Of a DNA stretch of 64,000 nucleotides, positions 1-9,109 are shown in pieces (position 1 is the stretch's first letter; every line of letters begins with the position of its first letter). The DNA is from Pseudomonadales bacterium (GTDB lineage: Bacteria > Pseudomonadota > Gammaproteobacteria > Pseudomonadales > Azotimanducaceae): the NCBI GenBank assembly GCA_022825925.1, contig JAJDVW010000096.1, positions 1-64,000 of the forward strand, written 5' to 3'. Below the pieces are notes generated by a model, which did not search any database, was not told the origin of the DNA, and saw only the letters and a list, made by a program, of their open reading frames with translations. A program made the position numbers and the translations under genes.

Positions 1-2375
1 AGGAGCGGGGCGAGGCGCGGGCGGTCTTCCGAGAGCTTCGCCAACACGTCCTTGACCATTGAGAGGGTCACCGTCGACCGTCGGGCGGGCTGGGCGAAGT
101 AGATCGTGAGCGCCTCGATTTCGTCGCGGTTCTCCTTCAGATAGGCATCGAAGTCTTCCACGATCTGATCGGCGTTGGCCGCCACATCGCCCGCCCACTC
201 GGCGCGCAGGAGGGTGTCCAGGTTGTCGTGGTCGATGGTCTGTTCGTGATCGCGGCGGATCGTGTCCATCAGTTCGATCAGTGGTCCACTGAAGACGTTG
301 GCCGCCCGCTTGATGCGCTCTTCGCGTGCGGCCTGCATGGCGGTTTCGTCCGGTTCGGGGTGACCCGCGGCTATGGCGTCAGCCTCGACCTTGTCCGCGT
401 CGATGGCGTCGAACAGGTCACGGACGATGACGGAGAGCGGCTTCCCAGCGGCCTGCTCGATACTCGCGTGATCCTCATCCCCGAGCTGGTTGTCGAGGCG
501 CGACAGACGCCCGGCCAGCGAACTCACCGTCTCTTCGGACCGGTCACCCATCATCAACCCCGTGGCGAGGTCCTTGAATGGGATGGAGGGTTTCGTGTCG
601 AGCGGCTGGCTGCCCGTCTTGATCGACTTTGTGACGCCCACCGTGTCGACGATGACGTAGTGCGTCTTGGCGCGAGCGGACGGCGTGACCTTCTGCAGGT
701 CGTCCGGCGTGAGCACCCGGGTGCCGCGACCCTTCATCTGCTCGAAGTAGCTCCGGGACTTCACGTCCCGCATGAACAGCAGGCACTCGAGCGGCCGCAC
801 GTCGGTCCCGGTGGCGATCATGTCCACGGTGACGGCGATGCGAGGGTAGTAGTCGTTGCGGAAGGCCGAGAGGGAGGACTTCGGGTTCTTGGCGGCGTTG
901 GTGATCTTGCGGCAGAAGTCGTTGCCTTCGCCGAACTCCTGCCGGACGGTCTGGATGATGTCGTCGGCGTGGCTGTCGGTCTTGGCGAAGATCAGGGTCT
1001 TGGGAAGCTCCCCCCGGCCTGGGAAAATCTCCGGCCAGTTGTCGTGAAAGGCGCGGACGACGGTCCGTATCTGGTCGGGATTGACGACCGAGCGGTCGAG
1101 CTGCGAGGCGTGGTAGTTCTCCCGCTCTTCCTGGACCTCCCAACGCCGGGCGCGGGTCTGTCGCTCACGTCTCTCGACGAGCTGCTCGGCCTTGATCGTC
1201 CCGCCGCTCTGGGTGACCTCCGTATCGATCAGGTAGATCTCGTTGCCGACGTTGACCTTGTCGGCGACGGCCTCTTCATGCGTGTACTCGCTGACGACGT
1301 TCTTCTGGAAGAAGCCGTAGGTCCGGTTGTCCGGCGTGGCGGTGAGGCCGACCAGGAAGGCGTCGAAGTACTCGATCACCTGTCTCCAGACGTTGTAGAT
1401 GGACCGGTGGCACTCGTCGATGATGATTACGTCGAAGTACTCCGGCGGGAGGGCGCCATTGTAGACGACCGGCAGCGGTCCCTTGCCGTGCCACTTGCGT
1501 TCCGCGGGACTCTCGTCCTCCGCGCCTTCGGCCAGTTCCTCGCCCTTCAGCGCGGCGTACATGCGCTGGATGGTCGAGATGACGACCTGGCTGTCACCGG
1601 CAACATGGGGCGAGGAGAGCCGCTGGACGTTGTAGAGCTCCGTGAACTTGCGGTTGTCGTCGTTGGGGATGAAGGCCATGAACTCCTGTTCGGCCTGCTC
1701 GCCCAGATTGCGGGTGTCGACCAGGAAGAGGACGCGGCGGGCGTCCGCGTGCTTGAGCAGCCGGTAGACCTGCGTGATCGCCGTGAAGGTCTTGCCCGAG
1801 CCGGTGGCCATCTGGACGAGTGCGCGGGGCTTGTCGGCCTTCAAGGACGCTTCCAGTCTGGTGATCGCGTTGGTCTGGCAGTCGCGCAAGCCGGCGGGGT
1901 TCAGCGGGGGAAGAGCGGCGATGCCGGAGCGGAACGACCGTGCCGCGAGCATCCATTCCTGGAACGTCTCCGGTCGGTGGAAGGTGAACACTTCGCGCGA
2001 GCGCGGGTTGGGGTCGCGGCCGTTCGTGAAGCGCGTGACCTGCCCCGTGCTTTCGTAAAGGAAAGGCGGGGGCTCGCTGCTCGAGACCCATTTCAGCTTG
2101 GCCTTGGCGTAACCCTCCGATTGCTCCTCGACCGTGGTGAGCTTGGCGCCCCAGCTATCCGGCTTGGCCTCGACGACGCCGACGGCCCGCCTTTCGACGA
2201 ACAGCACATAGTCGGCGGGACCAACATCGGTCTGGTACTCGCGGACCGCGATGCCGAGACCGGCATTGAAGTCGATGGCGTTCCTGTCCTGGACGTTCCA
2301 TCCGGCGTCCCGGAGCCGGCCGTCGATCCGGTTGCGGGCGATCTGTTCGGGGTTCTGGTTGGCGTCAGGCGTCAT
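1..2375 (-). CDS. hsdR: Type I restriction enzyme R subunit (HsdR), incomplete at left edge
   Basis: The minus strand is open from an ATG at 2375 to the window edge (about 791 codons) and reads as the motor/nuclease subunit of a type I restriction system, which translocates DNA and cuts unmodified DNA. An HSDR_N nuclease core is visible: D55, then E69-A-K71 followed by an EQSEGY segment (a PD-(D/E)XK pattern). A superfamily 2 helicase follows: Walker A ATGSGKT near residue 190, DECH at 320-323, LTATP near 345, and the arginine-finger motif GRGTR near 549-553. The frame was checked at several of these points and has no interruption. The C-terminal helical region is cut off. No hsdM or hsdS lies on the visible side, so these would have to be left of the window. 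The upstream 2376-2610 shows nothing I recognise. Confidence 0.9.
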   Translation of the reverse strand, partial: MTPDANQNPEQIARNRIDGRLRDAGWNVQDRNAIDFNAGLGIAVREYQTDVGPADYVLFVERRAVGVVEAKPDSWGAKLTTVEEQSEGYAKAKLKWVSSSEPPPFLYESTGQVTRFTNGRDPNPRSREVFTFHRPETFQEWMLAARSFRSGIAALPPLNPAGLRDCQTNAITRLEASLKADKPRALVQMATGSGKTFTAITQVYRLLKHADARRVLFLVDTRNLGEQAEQEFMAFIPNDDNRKFTELYNVQRLSSPHVAGDSQVVISTIQRMYAALKGEELAEGAEDESPAERKWHGKGPLPVVYNGALPPEYFDVIIIDECHRSIYNVWRQVIEYFDAFLVGLTATPDNRTYGFFQKNVVSEYTHEEAVADKVNVGNEIYLIDTEVTQSGGTIKAEQLVERRERQTRARRWEVQEERENYHASQLDRSVVNPDQIRTVVRAFHDNWPEIFPGRGELPKTLIFAKTDSHADDIIQTVRQEFGEGNDFCRKITNAAKNPKSSLSAFRNDYYPRIAVTVDMIATGTDVRPLECLLFMRDVKSRSYFEQMKGRGTRVLTPDDLQKVTPSARAKTHYVIVDTVGVTKSIKTGSQPLDTKPSIPFKDLATGLMMGDRSEETVSSLAGRLSRLDNQLGDEDHASIEQAAGKPLSVIVRDLFDAIDADKVEADAIAAGHPEPDETAMQAAREERIKRAANVFSGPLIELMDTIRRDHEQTIDHDNLDTLLRAEWAGDVAANADQIVEDFDAYLKENRDEIEALTIYFAQPARRSTVTLSMVKDVLAKLSEDRPRLAPL

Positions 2376-2610
2376 GAGATCGGTGTCGTGGACAGATCCC
2401 CTTCCCGGTCAGGTCCAACAGACCGAACGGCATTCATCGGAGGCCGGCGACCCAACGGATCGATGGCCATCATGCCGGTGTCGCGAACTCGCCCGTACAT
2501 CGCACACGACAATCGATCCACGAAACACCCGCAGCCGTAGAGCATCTCCCAAACGGTCCCGCAGGCGAAACCGATCCGCCCTCAGCAAGCGGCCAGTGGA
2601 CACTCGCCCT

Positions 2611-3486
2611 TCAGGCCGCCGGCCGTTCCTCCCCCAGGATCGACACCCGCTCCCCGTACCGCGTGTGCGGGTAGTAGTCCCAGACGGCGTGGTGCTGGGT
2701 GCAGCGGTTGTCCCAGAACGTCAGCGTGTTCGGTCGCCATTCGACGCGGCACCACAGCCGGGGGGTCGAGTCGATGTGCCGGTAGAGCATGTTGAGCACC
2801 GCCGCGCTCTCGGGACGGCCGAGGCCCACGATGTGGGACGTGAAGCCCCGGTTGACGTAGAGCACCTTGCGGCCGGTCCCCGGGTGGCGCGTGATCACCG
2901 GGTGTTCGTTGCGTGGATAGCCGCCTTCCGGCGGGGTCGACTTGTACGAGCCGACGTACGGGATTGCCCCGTCGTGGACGGCCGTCAGTCCGTCCAGGAA
3001 CGCGCGCATCGGCTCCGACAGCGTCTCGTAGGCGAGGTACATGTCCGCGAACAGCGTGTCGCCGCCGCCCGACGCGGGGGTCTCGGTGACGTAGAGCATC
3101 GAGCCGAGCGGCGGGATCTCGTCGCACGTCACGTCCGTGTGCCAGCCGTCCCCCGCCGTGTAGGCGGAGTCGCCGGTCGTCTTGACCTTGAGGATCTCGG
3201 GGTCCCCGCGGTACGCGTGCTGCATCGGGTGCACGTGCAGGGAGCCGAAGCGCCGGGCGAACGCCTTGTGGTGCTCGCGGTCGATGTGCTGGTCCCGGAA
3301 GACGAGCACCTTCCAGTCCATCCACGCGTCGTGGACGTCCTGGGCCAGTTCGTTCGAGAGCGGCTTCGAGAGATCGACGCCGAGCACCTCCGCACCGATG
3401 TGCGGGGTCAGGGAATCGACCTCGAAGGTCCGGTACTCGGTGCGGATCTCTTCCGCCGCCGAGCGGCCGTCGCGCGTGTTGAACAT
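2611..3486 (-). CDS. TauD/TfdA-family Fe(II)/2-oxoglutarate dioxygenase
   Basis: This 291-residue protein has the usual length of the TauD/TfdA family, which couples 2-oxoglutarate decarboxylation to hydroxylation of small acids, sulfonates or amino compounds. The iron triad is visible: W-H116-T-D118 in the middle and H265/H266 near the end, with R276 in an HTRYGER segment as the likely 2-oxoglutarate anchor. The ATG at 3486 begins MFNTRDG and has GGAG twelve bases upstream; a longer reading to 3603 is possible but adds an Arg-rich, non-conserved head. It stands alone between an R subunit on the same strand and a divergent ATPase gene. The substrate cannot be read from the sequence. Confidence 0.85.
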   Translation of the reverse strand: MFNTRDGRSAAEEIRTEYRTFEVDSLTPHIGAEVLGVDLSKPLSNELAQDVHDAWMDWKVLVFRDQHIDREHHKAFARRFGSLHVHPMQHAYRGDPEILKVKTTGDSAYTAGDGWHTDVTCDEIPPLGSMLYVTETPASGGGDTLFADMYLAYETLSEPMRAFLDGLTAVHDGAIPYVGSYKSTPPEGGYPRNEHPVITRHPGTGRKVLYVNRGFTSHIVGLGRPESAAVLNMLYRHIDSTPRLWCRVEWRPNTLTFWDNRCTQHHAVWDYYPHTRYGERVSILGEERPAA

Positions 3487-3589
3487 GGTGGCTCGCTGCT
3501 CCGGGGAGGTAGCCCGTCCTTTTAGCCCAACTCGTCGGGCCGGACAAGCGCGGTTCGCCGGGCGCCGCCGGGCGCCGAGTGGCCGGCGG

Positions 3590-3595
3590 TACAAT
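3590..3595 (+). promoter_or_regulatory. Candidate -10 box for the AAA+ ATPase gene
   Basis: TACAAT sits 26 bases before the ATG at 3621 in the divergent intergenic region between the dioxygenase and the ATPase. No convincing -35 is seen, so this is tentative. Confidence 0.35.
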
Positions 3596-3620
3596 CCGGG
3601 CACAAGATGTCCGAGGGCGC

Positions 3621-4886
3621 ATGAGCGAAGTTCACGAGTTCCTGCGAGGCCGCGCCGAAACCGCCGCGCGTTCCTACCCTTGGGCGTTCGCGGGCCGCGG
3701 AGACGAAGTCTCGCGCATCCTGGCGTTGTCCAGGAACCTCCCTCCCGAGGGGGCGTCGTCGCAGACCCTGCTCATTCAAGGGCCTCCCGGCAGCGGCAAG
3801 ACGTCCCTGCTGATTCACGCCCAGCGGATGCTGGACGAGAACCGGGGCTGGGGGACGGCCCCCTGCCACGTAGAGACCCCTCCGGATACCCGCCAGGCCG
3901 TGAGCGAGATCTACGGGTACATCGCGGAGAAGCTGGCGGGCGCCCAGCCCACCGCGATCCTCGACACCACGCAGCGCACCACGAAGGGCCGGGCCGGCGT
4001 GAGCGGGCTCGCCAGCGCCGAGCGCGCGGTCATCAGAACGTCGCCTCCGGCCACGTTCGCCAGAGCGGCCTCGATAGCGGCCTGGCATCGGGCGACGGGC
4101 AGGGACGGGAAGGGATGGGGGCCGGAACGGCGCATGATCGTCTTCCTGGACGAAACCCAGGGCGTGAAGCCCGACAGTCCGGCGGCCGAGCTACTGCGCG
4201 ATCTGCACACCCAGCGCAGGATTCCGGTGCTCCTGGTGTGCGCCGGCTTGTCGAACACCGCCATGCACCTGGGCCGGGCCGACCTGTCACGCATAGAGAA
4301 CGTGCTCACGCTGGGCGGGCTGAGCATGGAAGACGCCCAAGACTGCGCCAATCGAACCCTGCGCCAGGCCCTTGAACACGGAGTGCGCGGCACGCAGGGC
4401 GACGTCGATACCTGGGGAGAGCGCATCGCGCGCGCGTCGGATGGATGGCCGCGCCATCTCCACACCTACCTGCAGGCGACCTGGGAAGCCCTCGCGAAGA
4501 TGGTGGCGCCGGACCTCTCGAAGGCCGACATGGACGCGGTTATCGCGAGCGGCGACGCGGAGCGTCGCATCTACTACCGCCGCCGCGTCGCGCTCTCGGG
4601 TTGCCCGAGCCATATCCTCAGGGAGACGCATCGGCGCATCTACGCCGCCGGGGAGGCCGGGGACGGGCCCGTCTACGAGCGAGCGTTGCGGGACACGATA
4701 GCGGACGCGATGTCGCAGGCGCCCGAGCGCGAACTCCGGGATTGGGAGGAACGCTTCCCCACCCTGGACGACGGCATCGATTCCATGCTGAGGGCGGGCG
4801 TCCTGAGCACGGACCACACCGGCGCCTACTGCTCTCCCATCCCGTCACTCACGCAGTTCATCCTGTCTTCGGGCGATCCGGGTTAA
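3621..4886 (+). CDS. Orphan AAA+ ATPase of unknown role
   Basis: The protein has 421 residues with a clear P-loop (GPPGSGKT, 54-61) and a Walker B strand MIVFLDET around 172-179 in which D177-E178 would be catalytic. The arrangement, with a P-loop near residue 55, Walker B near 175 and then a helical, Arg-rich C-terminal half, resembles TniB/ExeA/Orc-like AAA proteins or STAND-type regulators, but I recognise no effector domain. ATG at 3621 begins MSEVHEF; an upstream in-frame ATG at 3579 would overlap the likely promoter. Its last 42 bases overlap the end of the convergent nitroreductase gene. Its position beside a restriction subunit makes a defence or mobile-element role conceivable, but this is inference. 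Confidence 0.75.
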   Translation: MSEVHEFLRGRAETAARSYPWAFAGRGDEVSRILALSRNLPPEGASSQTLLIQGPPGSGKTSLLIHAQRMLDENRGWGTAPCHVETPPDTRQAVSEIYGYIAEKLAGAQPTAILDTTQRTTKGRAGVSGLASAERAVIRTSPPATFARAASIAAWHRATGRDGKGWGPERRMIVFLDETQGVKPDSPAAELLRDLHTQRRIPVLLVCAGLSNTAMHLGRADLSRIENVLTLGGLSMEDAQDCANRTLRQALEHGVRGTQGDVDTWGERIARASDGWPRHLHTYLQATWEALAKMVAPDLSKADMDAVIASGDAERRIYYRRRVALSGCPSHILRETHRRIYAAGEAGDGPVYERALRDTIADAMSQAPERELRDWEERFPTLDDGIDSMLRAGVLSTDHTGAYCSPIPSLTQFILSSGDPG

Positions 4887-5540
4887 GCCCGGCTCCGCCT
4901 TGCCCCACGCGTCGAAGAACGTCACGTCCTCCGCCGGGTAGCGCCGCACCGGCCCGAAGTTACCGAGGGGCCAGCCGATCGGGATGGTGGCGACGACGCC
5001 GTACTCCTCCGGAATCCCGAACCGCTCCTGCAGTTCGGCCTCGAAGACCTGGTGCATCGTGGTCAGCGCCGCGCCCAGCCCGAGGGCGCGGCAGGCCAGC
5101 AGGATGTTCTGCACGCAGGGATAGACGGAGCCGTAGCTCGGCGGCGCGAGGCCGACGCGCTCCGCCTCCGGGACCCGGAACGGCCAGTCCCGCTTGCCGC
5201 ACACCAGCAGTATGTACGGCGTCTCGTGCATGTGTTCGAGCTGGTAGTACAGCGCCCGGAACTGTCTCGAGGCCGATGTCCGCCCGTCCAGATCCGGCGT
5301 GCGCCGGCCTCGGCCCCGGATCGCACCCGCGTAGCGCTCGGCGAACCATTGCTTGGACTCCGGTTCCGTGAGCAGCACGAACGCCCAGGGCTGGGTGTTC
5401 TGTCCCGAGGGCGCCTGCACGCCGGCCCGCAGCACGCGCCGGATCAGTTCGAGCGGCACGGGATCCGGCTTCAGGCGGCGCATGGCGCGCACGTTGCCGA
5501 CGAGGTCGAAGAAGGGGAGGTTCGAGTCGGTCTGGTCCAT
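4845..5540 (-). CDS. Nitroreductase-family FMN oxidoreductase
   Basis: The 231-residue protein begins MDQTDSNLPFFDLVGNVRAMRRLKPDPVP, with the R-A-M-R-R-x-K-P FMN-binding segment, and continues with APSGQNTQPWAF, the second FMN motif of the nitroreductase fold. Such proteins use NAD(P)H to reduce nitro compounds, quinones or enone-type substrates in the cytoplasm. The chosen ATG at 5540 has a strong AAGGAG eight bases upstream; an open frame continues to 5696 but would antisense the neighbour's promoter. The 3' end overlaps the convergent ATPase gene by 42 bases. The substrate is unknown. Confidence 0.85.
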   Translation of the reverse strand: MDQTDSNLPFFDLVGNVRAMRRLKPDPVPLELIRRVLRAGVQAPSGQNTQPWAFVLLTEPESKQWFAERYAGAIRGRGRRTPDLDGRTSASRQFRALYYQLEHMHETPYILLVCGKRDWPFRVPEAERVGLAPPSYGSVYPCVQNILLACRALGLGAALTTMHQVFEAELQERFGIPEEYGVVATIPIGWPLGNFGPVRRYPAEDVTFFDAWGKAEPGLTRIARRQDELRE

Positions 5541-5627
5541 GGGAGGCGGCTCCTTGTGCGGCGTCCGTGAGCCTGTCAGGTCGCCCACGGCGTGTCGAGG
5601 CCCGGTCTGTCCCGGTCCGCCGCACGC

Positions 5628-5633
5628 TATAGT
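5628..5633 (+). promoter_or_regulatory. Candidate -10 box for the amidohydrolase gene
   Basis: TATAGT lies 32 bases upstream of the ATG at 5665, in the divergent gap after the nitroreductase start. The -35 region is poor. Confidence 0.4.
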
Positions 5634-5664
5634 CGCGTCTTTCCCCGGGGCCGGAGAGAACGGC

Positions 5665-6774
5665 ATGACGGTGATCGACTGCGACTCCCACATCATGGAA
5701 CCCGCCGACCTGTGGGAGCGCTACCTCGAGTCCGAGTACCGCGACCGAGCGATCCGCGTGGTGGAGGAGGACGGGATCGAGAAGCTCGTCATCGGCGAGC
5801 GCGTCGTGCTGGAGGGCGTCCTGGCGGCCCTCGGCGGCGCCCATCTCGACAGTGTCGACCTCTTCACACCCGGCCGGCTGCGCTACGCCGACGGGTGCGA
5901 ACCCGCGAGCCATGACCCCCACGCCCGTGCGGAACTCCTCGACGCCTGGGGCGTCGACCGCGGCGTCCTCTTCCCCACCATCGGCATCCTCCCGTTCCCG
6001 ACGGACGACGCGGACCTCGCCAACGCCTATTGCCGCGCGTACAACACCTGGCAGGCCGAGTTCTTCCAGACGGTGCCGGACCGGGTCGTGCCGATCGCGG
6101 TGGTGAACTGGCACGACGTCGCCGAGGCCGCGCGGGAACTCGACCGCTGCCTGCGGCTCGGGTTCCGCGGCCTGTTCGTGCCGCCCGAGGTGGTAGACGG
6201 CCGGCGCCCCGGGGATCCTCACTTCGACCCCATCTGGTCACGCCTGCAGGACGCGGACCTCCCCGGCTGCCTGCACGTCATCGTCCGCTTCGAGGGCGCC
6301 GCGGCCGCGTTCTCGCAGTGGAACCAGTCCGGGGCGGGGCTCGCGTTCGGCTTCGGGCTCGGCGCTACGGGCCAGCTCATACCGGCGATGGCGAGCCTCG
6401 TGCTCGACCGCGTCTTCGACCGCTTCCCGCGCCTCAAGATCGTGAGCGTCGAGGCCGGCTGCGGGTACGCCGGGTACCTCATGGACCGACTCGACGAGAA
6501 GCACCACTTCTTCCAGGCGATCGCCCCCCTCGAACTCAAGCCGAGCGACTACGTCCGGCGCAACTGCTACTTCGTCGCGGAACCGGAGGAACGGACGATC
6601 GGCGCGATGCTGGAGCTGGTCGGGAAGGACAACATCCTCTGGGGCAGCGACTATCCCCACATCGACTCGAGACTCGACGCCGCGGAACTGATCCGGGGCT
6701 CGGTCGCGGGCCTGGACGCCGGATCGAAGCGGCGGGTGATGGGGGAGAACGGGTTGCGCGTGTTCGGGCTCTGA
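5665..6774 (+). CDS. Amidohydrolase-2 (ACMSD-like) metal-dependent hydrolase or decarboxylase
   Basis: The protein has 369 residues and a TIM-barrel amidohydrolase pattern: an early D7-x-H9 metal motif (DCDSHIMEP) where many relatives have HxH, a mid-protein LHVIVRF strand with a metal-binding His, VSVEAGCGY, and a late GSDYPH motif containing the catalytic Asp. This is the PF04909 group that includes aminocarboxymuconate-semialdehyde decarboxylase, 5-carboxyvanillate decarboxylase and many unassigned hydrolases. ATG at 5665 was chosen because the first metal motif follows directly. Its stop is 11 bases from the convergent NUDIX stop. Substrate unknown; decarboxylation of an aromatic acid is as likely as hydrolysis. 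Confidence 0.8.
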   Translation: MTVIDCDSHIMEPADLWERYLESEYRDRAIRVVEEDGIEKLVIGERVVLEGVLAALGGAHLDSVDLFTPGRLRYADGCEPASHDPHARAELLDAWGVDRGVLFPTIGILPFPTDDADLANAYCRAYNTWQAEFFQTVPDRVVPIAVVNWHDVAEAARELDRCLRLGFRGLFVPPEVVDGRRPGDPHFDPIWSRLQDADLPGCLHVIVRFEGAAAAFSQWNQSGAGLAFGFGLGATGQLIPAMASLVLDRVFDRFPRLKIVSVEAGCGYAGYLMDRLDEKHHFFQAIAPLELKPSDYVRRNCYFVAEPEERTIGAMLELVGKDNILWGSDYPHIDSRLDAAELIRGSVAGLDAGSKRRVMGENGLRVFGL

Positions 6775-6785
6775 CCTCGACCGCG

Positions 6786-7577
6786 TCAGTGGTACTGCAT
6801 CCCCTGCACGTGCAGTTCCGGCGTGACCTCGATCGCGTGGCGCCTTGACGAGACGGCCTCGAACAGCGCGTCCGCCGTGCGGTAGGACTTCACCATCCCG
6901 AGCGTCGTCAGGGTCGGGAAGATCATCAGCCATTCGTCCGCGTCGAACCGCGCGAGCGCCGCCGTCGGAGAGATCCAGTCACCGCCGACGGTTTCCCGGA
7001 GATGGCCCCGGGCGGACTGGTTGGGCGGCATCACGGCCACGAAGAAACGCGTGTCGAAACGCGCCGGCGCCATTTCGGGCGTGATCCAGTGGCTGAAGTA
7101 CGCGACCCGGTCCGTCGCGAGCGTCAGGCCCTCGGCGTCGACCACCTCACCGAGGCTGATCCGGCTCGCCGCAAGCGCGTTGCGGTATCCCTCGAAGCGA
7201 CGCGCCTCGGCGTCGTCCCGCGGTTCGAACAGCGCACCGGTCCGGTACGCGAGCAGCACGCCGCATTCCTCGAAGCACTCCCGGATCGCCGTCACCCAGT
7301 ACCGGAGTCCACCACCGGGAAGCGTCAGGCGCCGGGAAGCCTCCGCGTCGTCAAGACCCTGGCAGGCGTGATCGAGCTCCCCGTCATGGTCATCGACCTT
7401 GCCGCCGGGAAAGACGTGCAGGTCCGGGAAGTCCCCACGGGCCGGACGCTGCACCATGAACACCTCGACGTCCGCGGCGCCCTGACGCACGACCAGCACG
7501 GTTGCCGCGTCGCGGGGCACGGGCGGCGGGCGCGAAGCCGCCCCGCCGGGGCTCGGGGTCTGCCGGTCGCCGGCCAA
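6786..7577 (-). CDS. NUDIX hydrolase, NUDT19/RP2p-like with an insertion in the Nudix box
   Basis: The end of this gene encodes FPGGKVDDHDGELD followed after about 30 residues by IRECFEECGVLL. Together these are a Nudix box (G...RE..EE.G) split by an insertion, as in NUDT19/RP2p-type acyl-CoA diphosphatases. The C-terminal half (SHWITPEMAPARFDTRFFVA) is also typical of that subgroup. No ATG lies before the domain. I start it at TTG 7577, which has GGAGAG six bases upstream, giving 263 residues; a GTG about 20 codons later is the alternative. It is the last gene of the minus-strand gcv run, 59 bases after gcvPB. Substrate likely a CoA derivative or nucleotide; inferred only. Confidence 0.75.
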   Translation of the reverse strand: MAGDRQTPSPGGAASRPPPVPRDAATVLVVRQGAADVEVFMVQRPARGDFPDLHVFPGGKVDDHDGELDHACQGLDDAEASRRLTLPGGGLRYWVTAIRECFEECGVLLAYRTGALFEPRDDAEARRFEGYRNALAASRISLGEVVDAEGLTLATDRVAYFSHWITPEMAPARFDTRFFVAVMPPNQSARGHLRETVGGDWISPTAALARFDADEWLMIFPTLTTLGMVKSYRTADALFEAVSSRRHAIEVTPELHVQGMQYH

Positions 7578-7636
7578 GCTCGCTCTCCGGGTTTCAGACG
7601 GGTGGTGCGCGCATTCTAACGTCGCGAGGTCCGGGA

Positions 7637-9109
7637 TTAGCGGCTCGGCGTCCCGGCCCGCCAGCGCAGATCGAGTTCCCGGGCGGCCTTGACATCGTCG
7701 AGCCGCCGGAGCGGCAGCGTGTGGGGGGCGGTCTTCACGACCTCCGCGTCCGTGGCCGCCTCCGCGAGGATCCGCGCCATGGCGTTGACGAACGCATCGA
7801 CCTCCTCCCGCGACTCGGTCTCGGTCGGCTCGATCAGCAGGCACTCCGGAACGATCAGCGGGAAGTACGTCGTCGGCGCGTGCATGCCGTAGTCGAGGAG
7901 CCGTTTCGCGAAGTCCATCGCGGTGACGCCGTACCGCCGGTTCTGGGCCGCCAGGGTGACGATGAACTCGTGGCTCGCGCGGCGGTCCGGGTAGGCGAGG
8001 TCGAAGCCCGCCTCGCGCAGCCGCCTCGCCAGGTAGTTCGCGTTGAGCGTCGCGAACTCCCCCACCCGGTGCATGCCTTCTCGGCCCAGCATCAGCGCGT
8101 AGGCGAGCGCCCGGATCAGGATGCCCGCGTTGCCCATGAACGCGGACAGCCGGCCGATGCTCGAGGGCGGTTCCACCCAGCGATAGCCCTCCTCGCCCCG
8201 GCCCACCACCGGGCCCGGCAGGTAGTCCGCCAGCCGCTCCGCCGCGCCCACCGGACCGGAGCCCGGGCCGCCGCCCCCGTGGGGGGTCGCGAAGGTCTTG
8301 TGCAGGTTCACGTGCAGCACGTCGAAGCCCATGTCGCCGGGCTTGACCTTGCCGAGGAGGGCGTTCAGGTTCGCGCCGTCGTAGTACAGGAGTCCTCCCG
8401 CGTCGTGCACGATGCGCGCCACCTCGGAGATGCGCCGCTCGAACACGCCGCAGGTCGACGGATTGGTGGTCATGAGGCCCGCCGTCGCCGGGCCGACCGC
8501 GGCCTCGAGCGCGCCGATGTCCACGTCGCCGTCCCGGGCCACGGCGACCTCGCGCACCGTGTAGCCGCACATGGCCGCGGTCGCCGGGTTCGTGCCGTGC
8601 GCGCCCTGGGGCACGAGAATCTCGCTCCTGGCCGCGTCTCCGCGCGCCTCGTGGTACGCGCGGATCATCGCGACCCCCGCGAACTCCCCCTGCGCCCCGG
8701 CCATGGGCGTCAACGAGACGGCCGGCATCCCGACGACGTCCTGAAGGATCTCCTGCAGGTCGTGCATGCAGGCGAGGAACCCCTGGCTCAGGGGTTCGGG
8801 CGCGAGCGGATGGCGTTCGAGGAACCCGCGGGCGCCGGCGGCGCGGTGCGCGCCGCGCGGGTTGTACTTCATCGTGCAGGAGCCGAGGGGATAGAACTGA
8901 TTGTCGATCGAGTAGTTCGCCCGCGAGAGGTTCGTGTAGTGCCGCACCGCCTGGAGTTCGGAGACCTCGGGAAGCGCCGGCGGTGCGTCACGGAGCATCT
9001 CCGCCGGCAGGTCCTCGACGGACTCGGACGGCGGGATCTGCGCGTTCGCCGCGCGTCCCGGGCGGCCGAGGTCGAAGATGGTGCGCTTCGAGTCAGACAT
9101 GTCAGACAT
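7637..9109 (-). CDS. gcvPB: Glycine decarboxylase P-protein, subunit 2
   Basis: This 490-residue protein is the C-terminal, PLP-carrying half of the P-protein, which decarboxylates glycine and passes the aminomethyl group to the lipoyl arm of GcvH. The PLP lysine is K271 in [16 protein letters not shown], and [12 protein letters not shown] near the N-terminus and [10 protein letters not shown] are family signatures. The start ATG at 9109 overlaps the stop of gcvPA by eight bases (ATGTCTGA); a second ATG three codons later is equally possible. The overlap indicates translational coupling, as expected for a strict heterodimer. Confidence 0.95.
   Translation of the reverse strand: MSDMSDSKRTIFDLGRPGRAANAQIPPSESVEDLPAEMLRDAPPALPEVSELQAVRHYTNLSRANYSIDNQFYPLGSCTMKYNPRGAHRAAGARGFLERHPLAPEPLSQGFLACMHDLQEILQDVVGMPAVSLTPMAGAQGEFAGVAMIRAYHEARGDAARSEILVPQGAHGTNPATAAMCGYTVREVAVARDGDVDIGALEAAVGPATAGLMTTNPSTCGVFERRISEVARIVHDAGGLLYYDGANLNALLGKVKPGDMGFDVLHVNLHKTFATPHGGGGPGSGPVGAAERLADYLPGPVVGRGEEGYRWVEPPSSIGRLSAFMGNAGILIRALAYALMLGREGMHRVGEFATLNANYLARRLREAGFDLAYPDRRASHEFIVTLAAQNRRYGVTAMDFAKRLLDYGMHAPTTYFPLIVPECLLIEPTETESREEVDAFVNAMARILAEAATDAEVVKTAPHTLPLRRLDDVKAARELDLRWRAGTPSR

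Noticed and set aside
228-2540. A 770-codon plus-strand open frame
   Set aside because: It is antisense to hsdR, whose minus-strand frame has all helicase motifs in register. The plus frame is Arg/Asp/Val-rich with no domain, an effect of high G+C.
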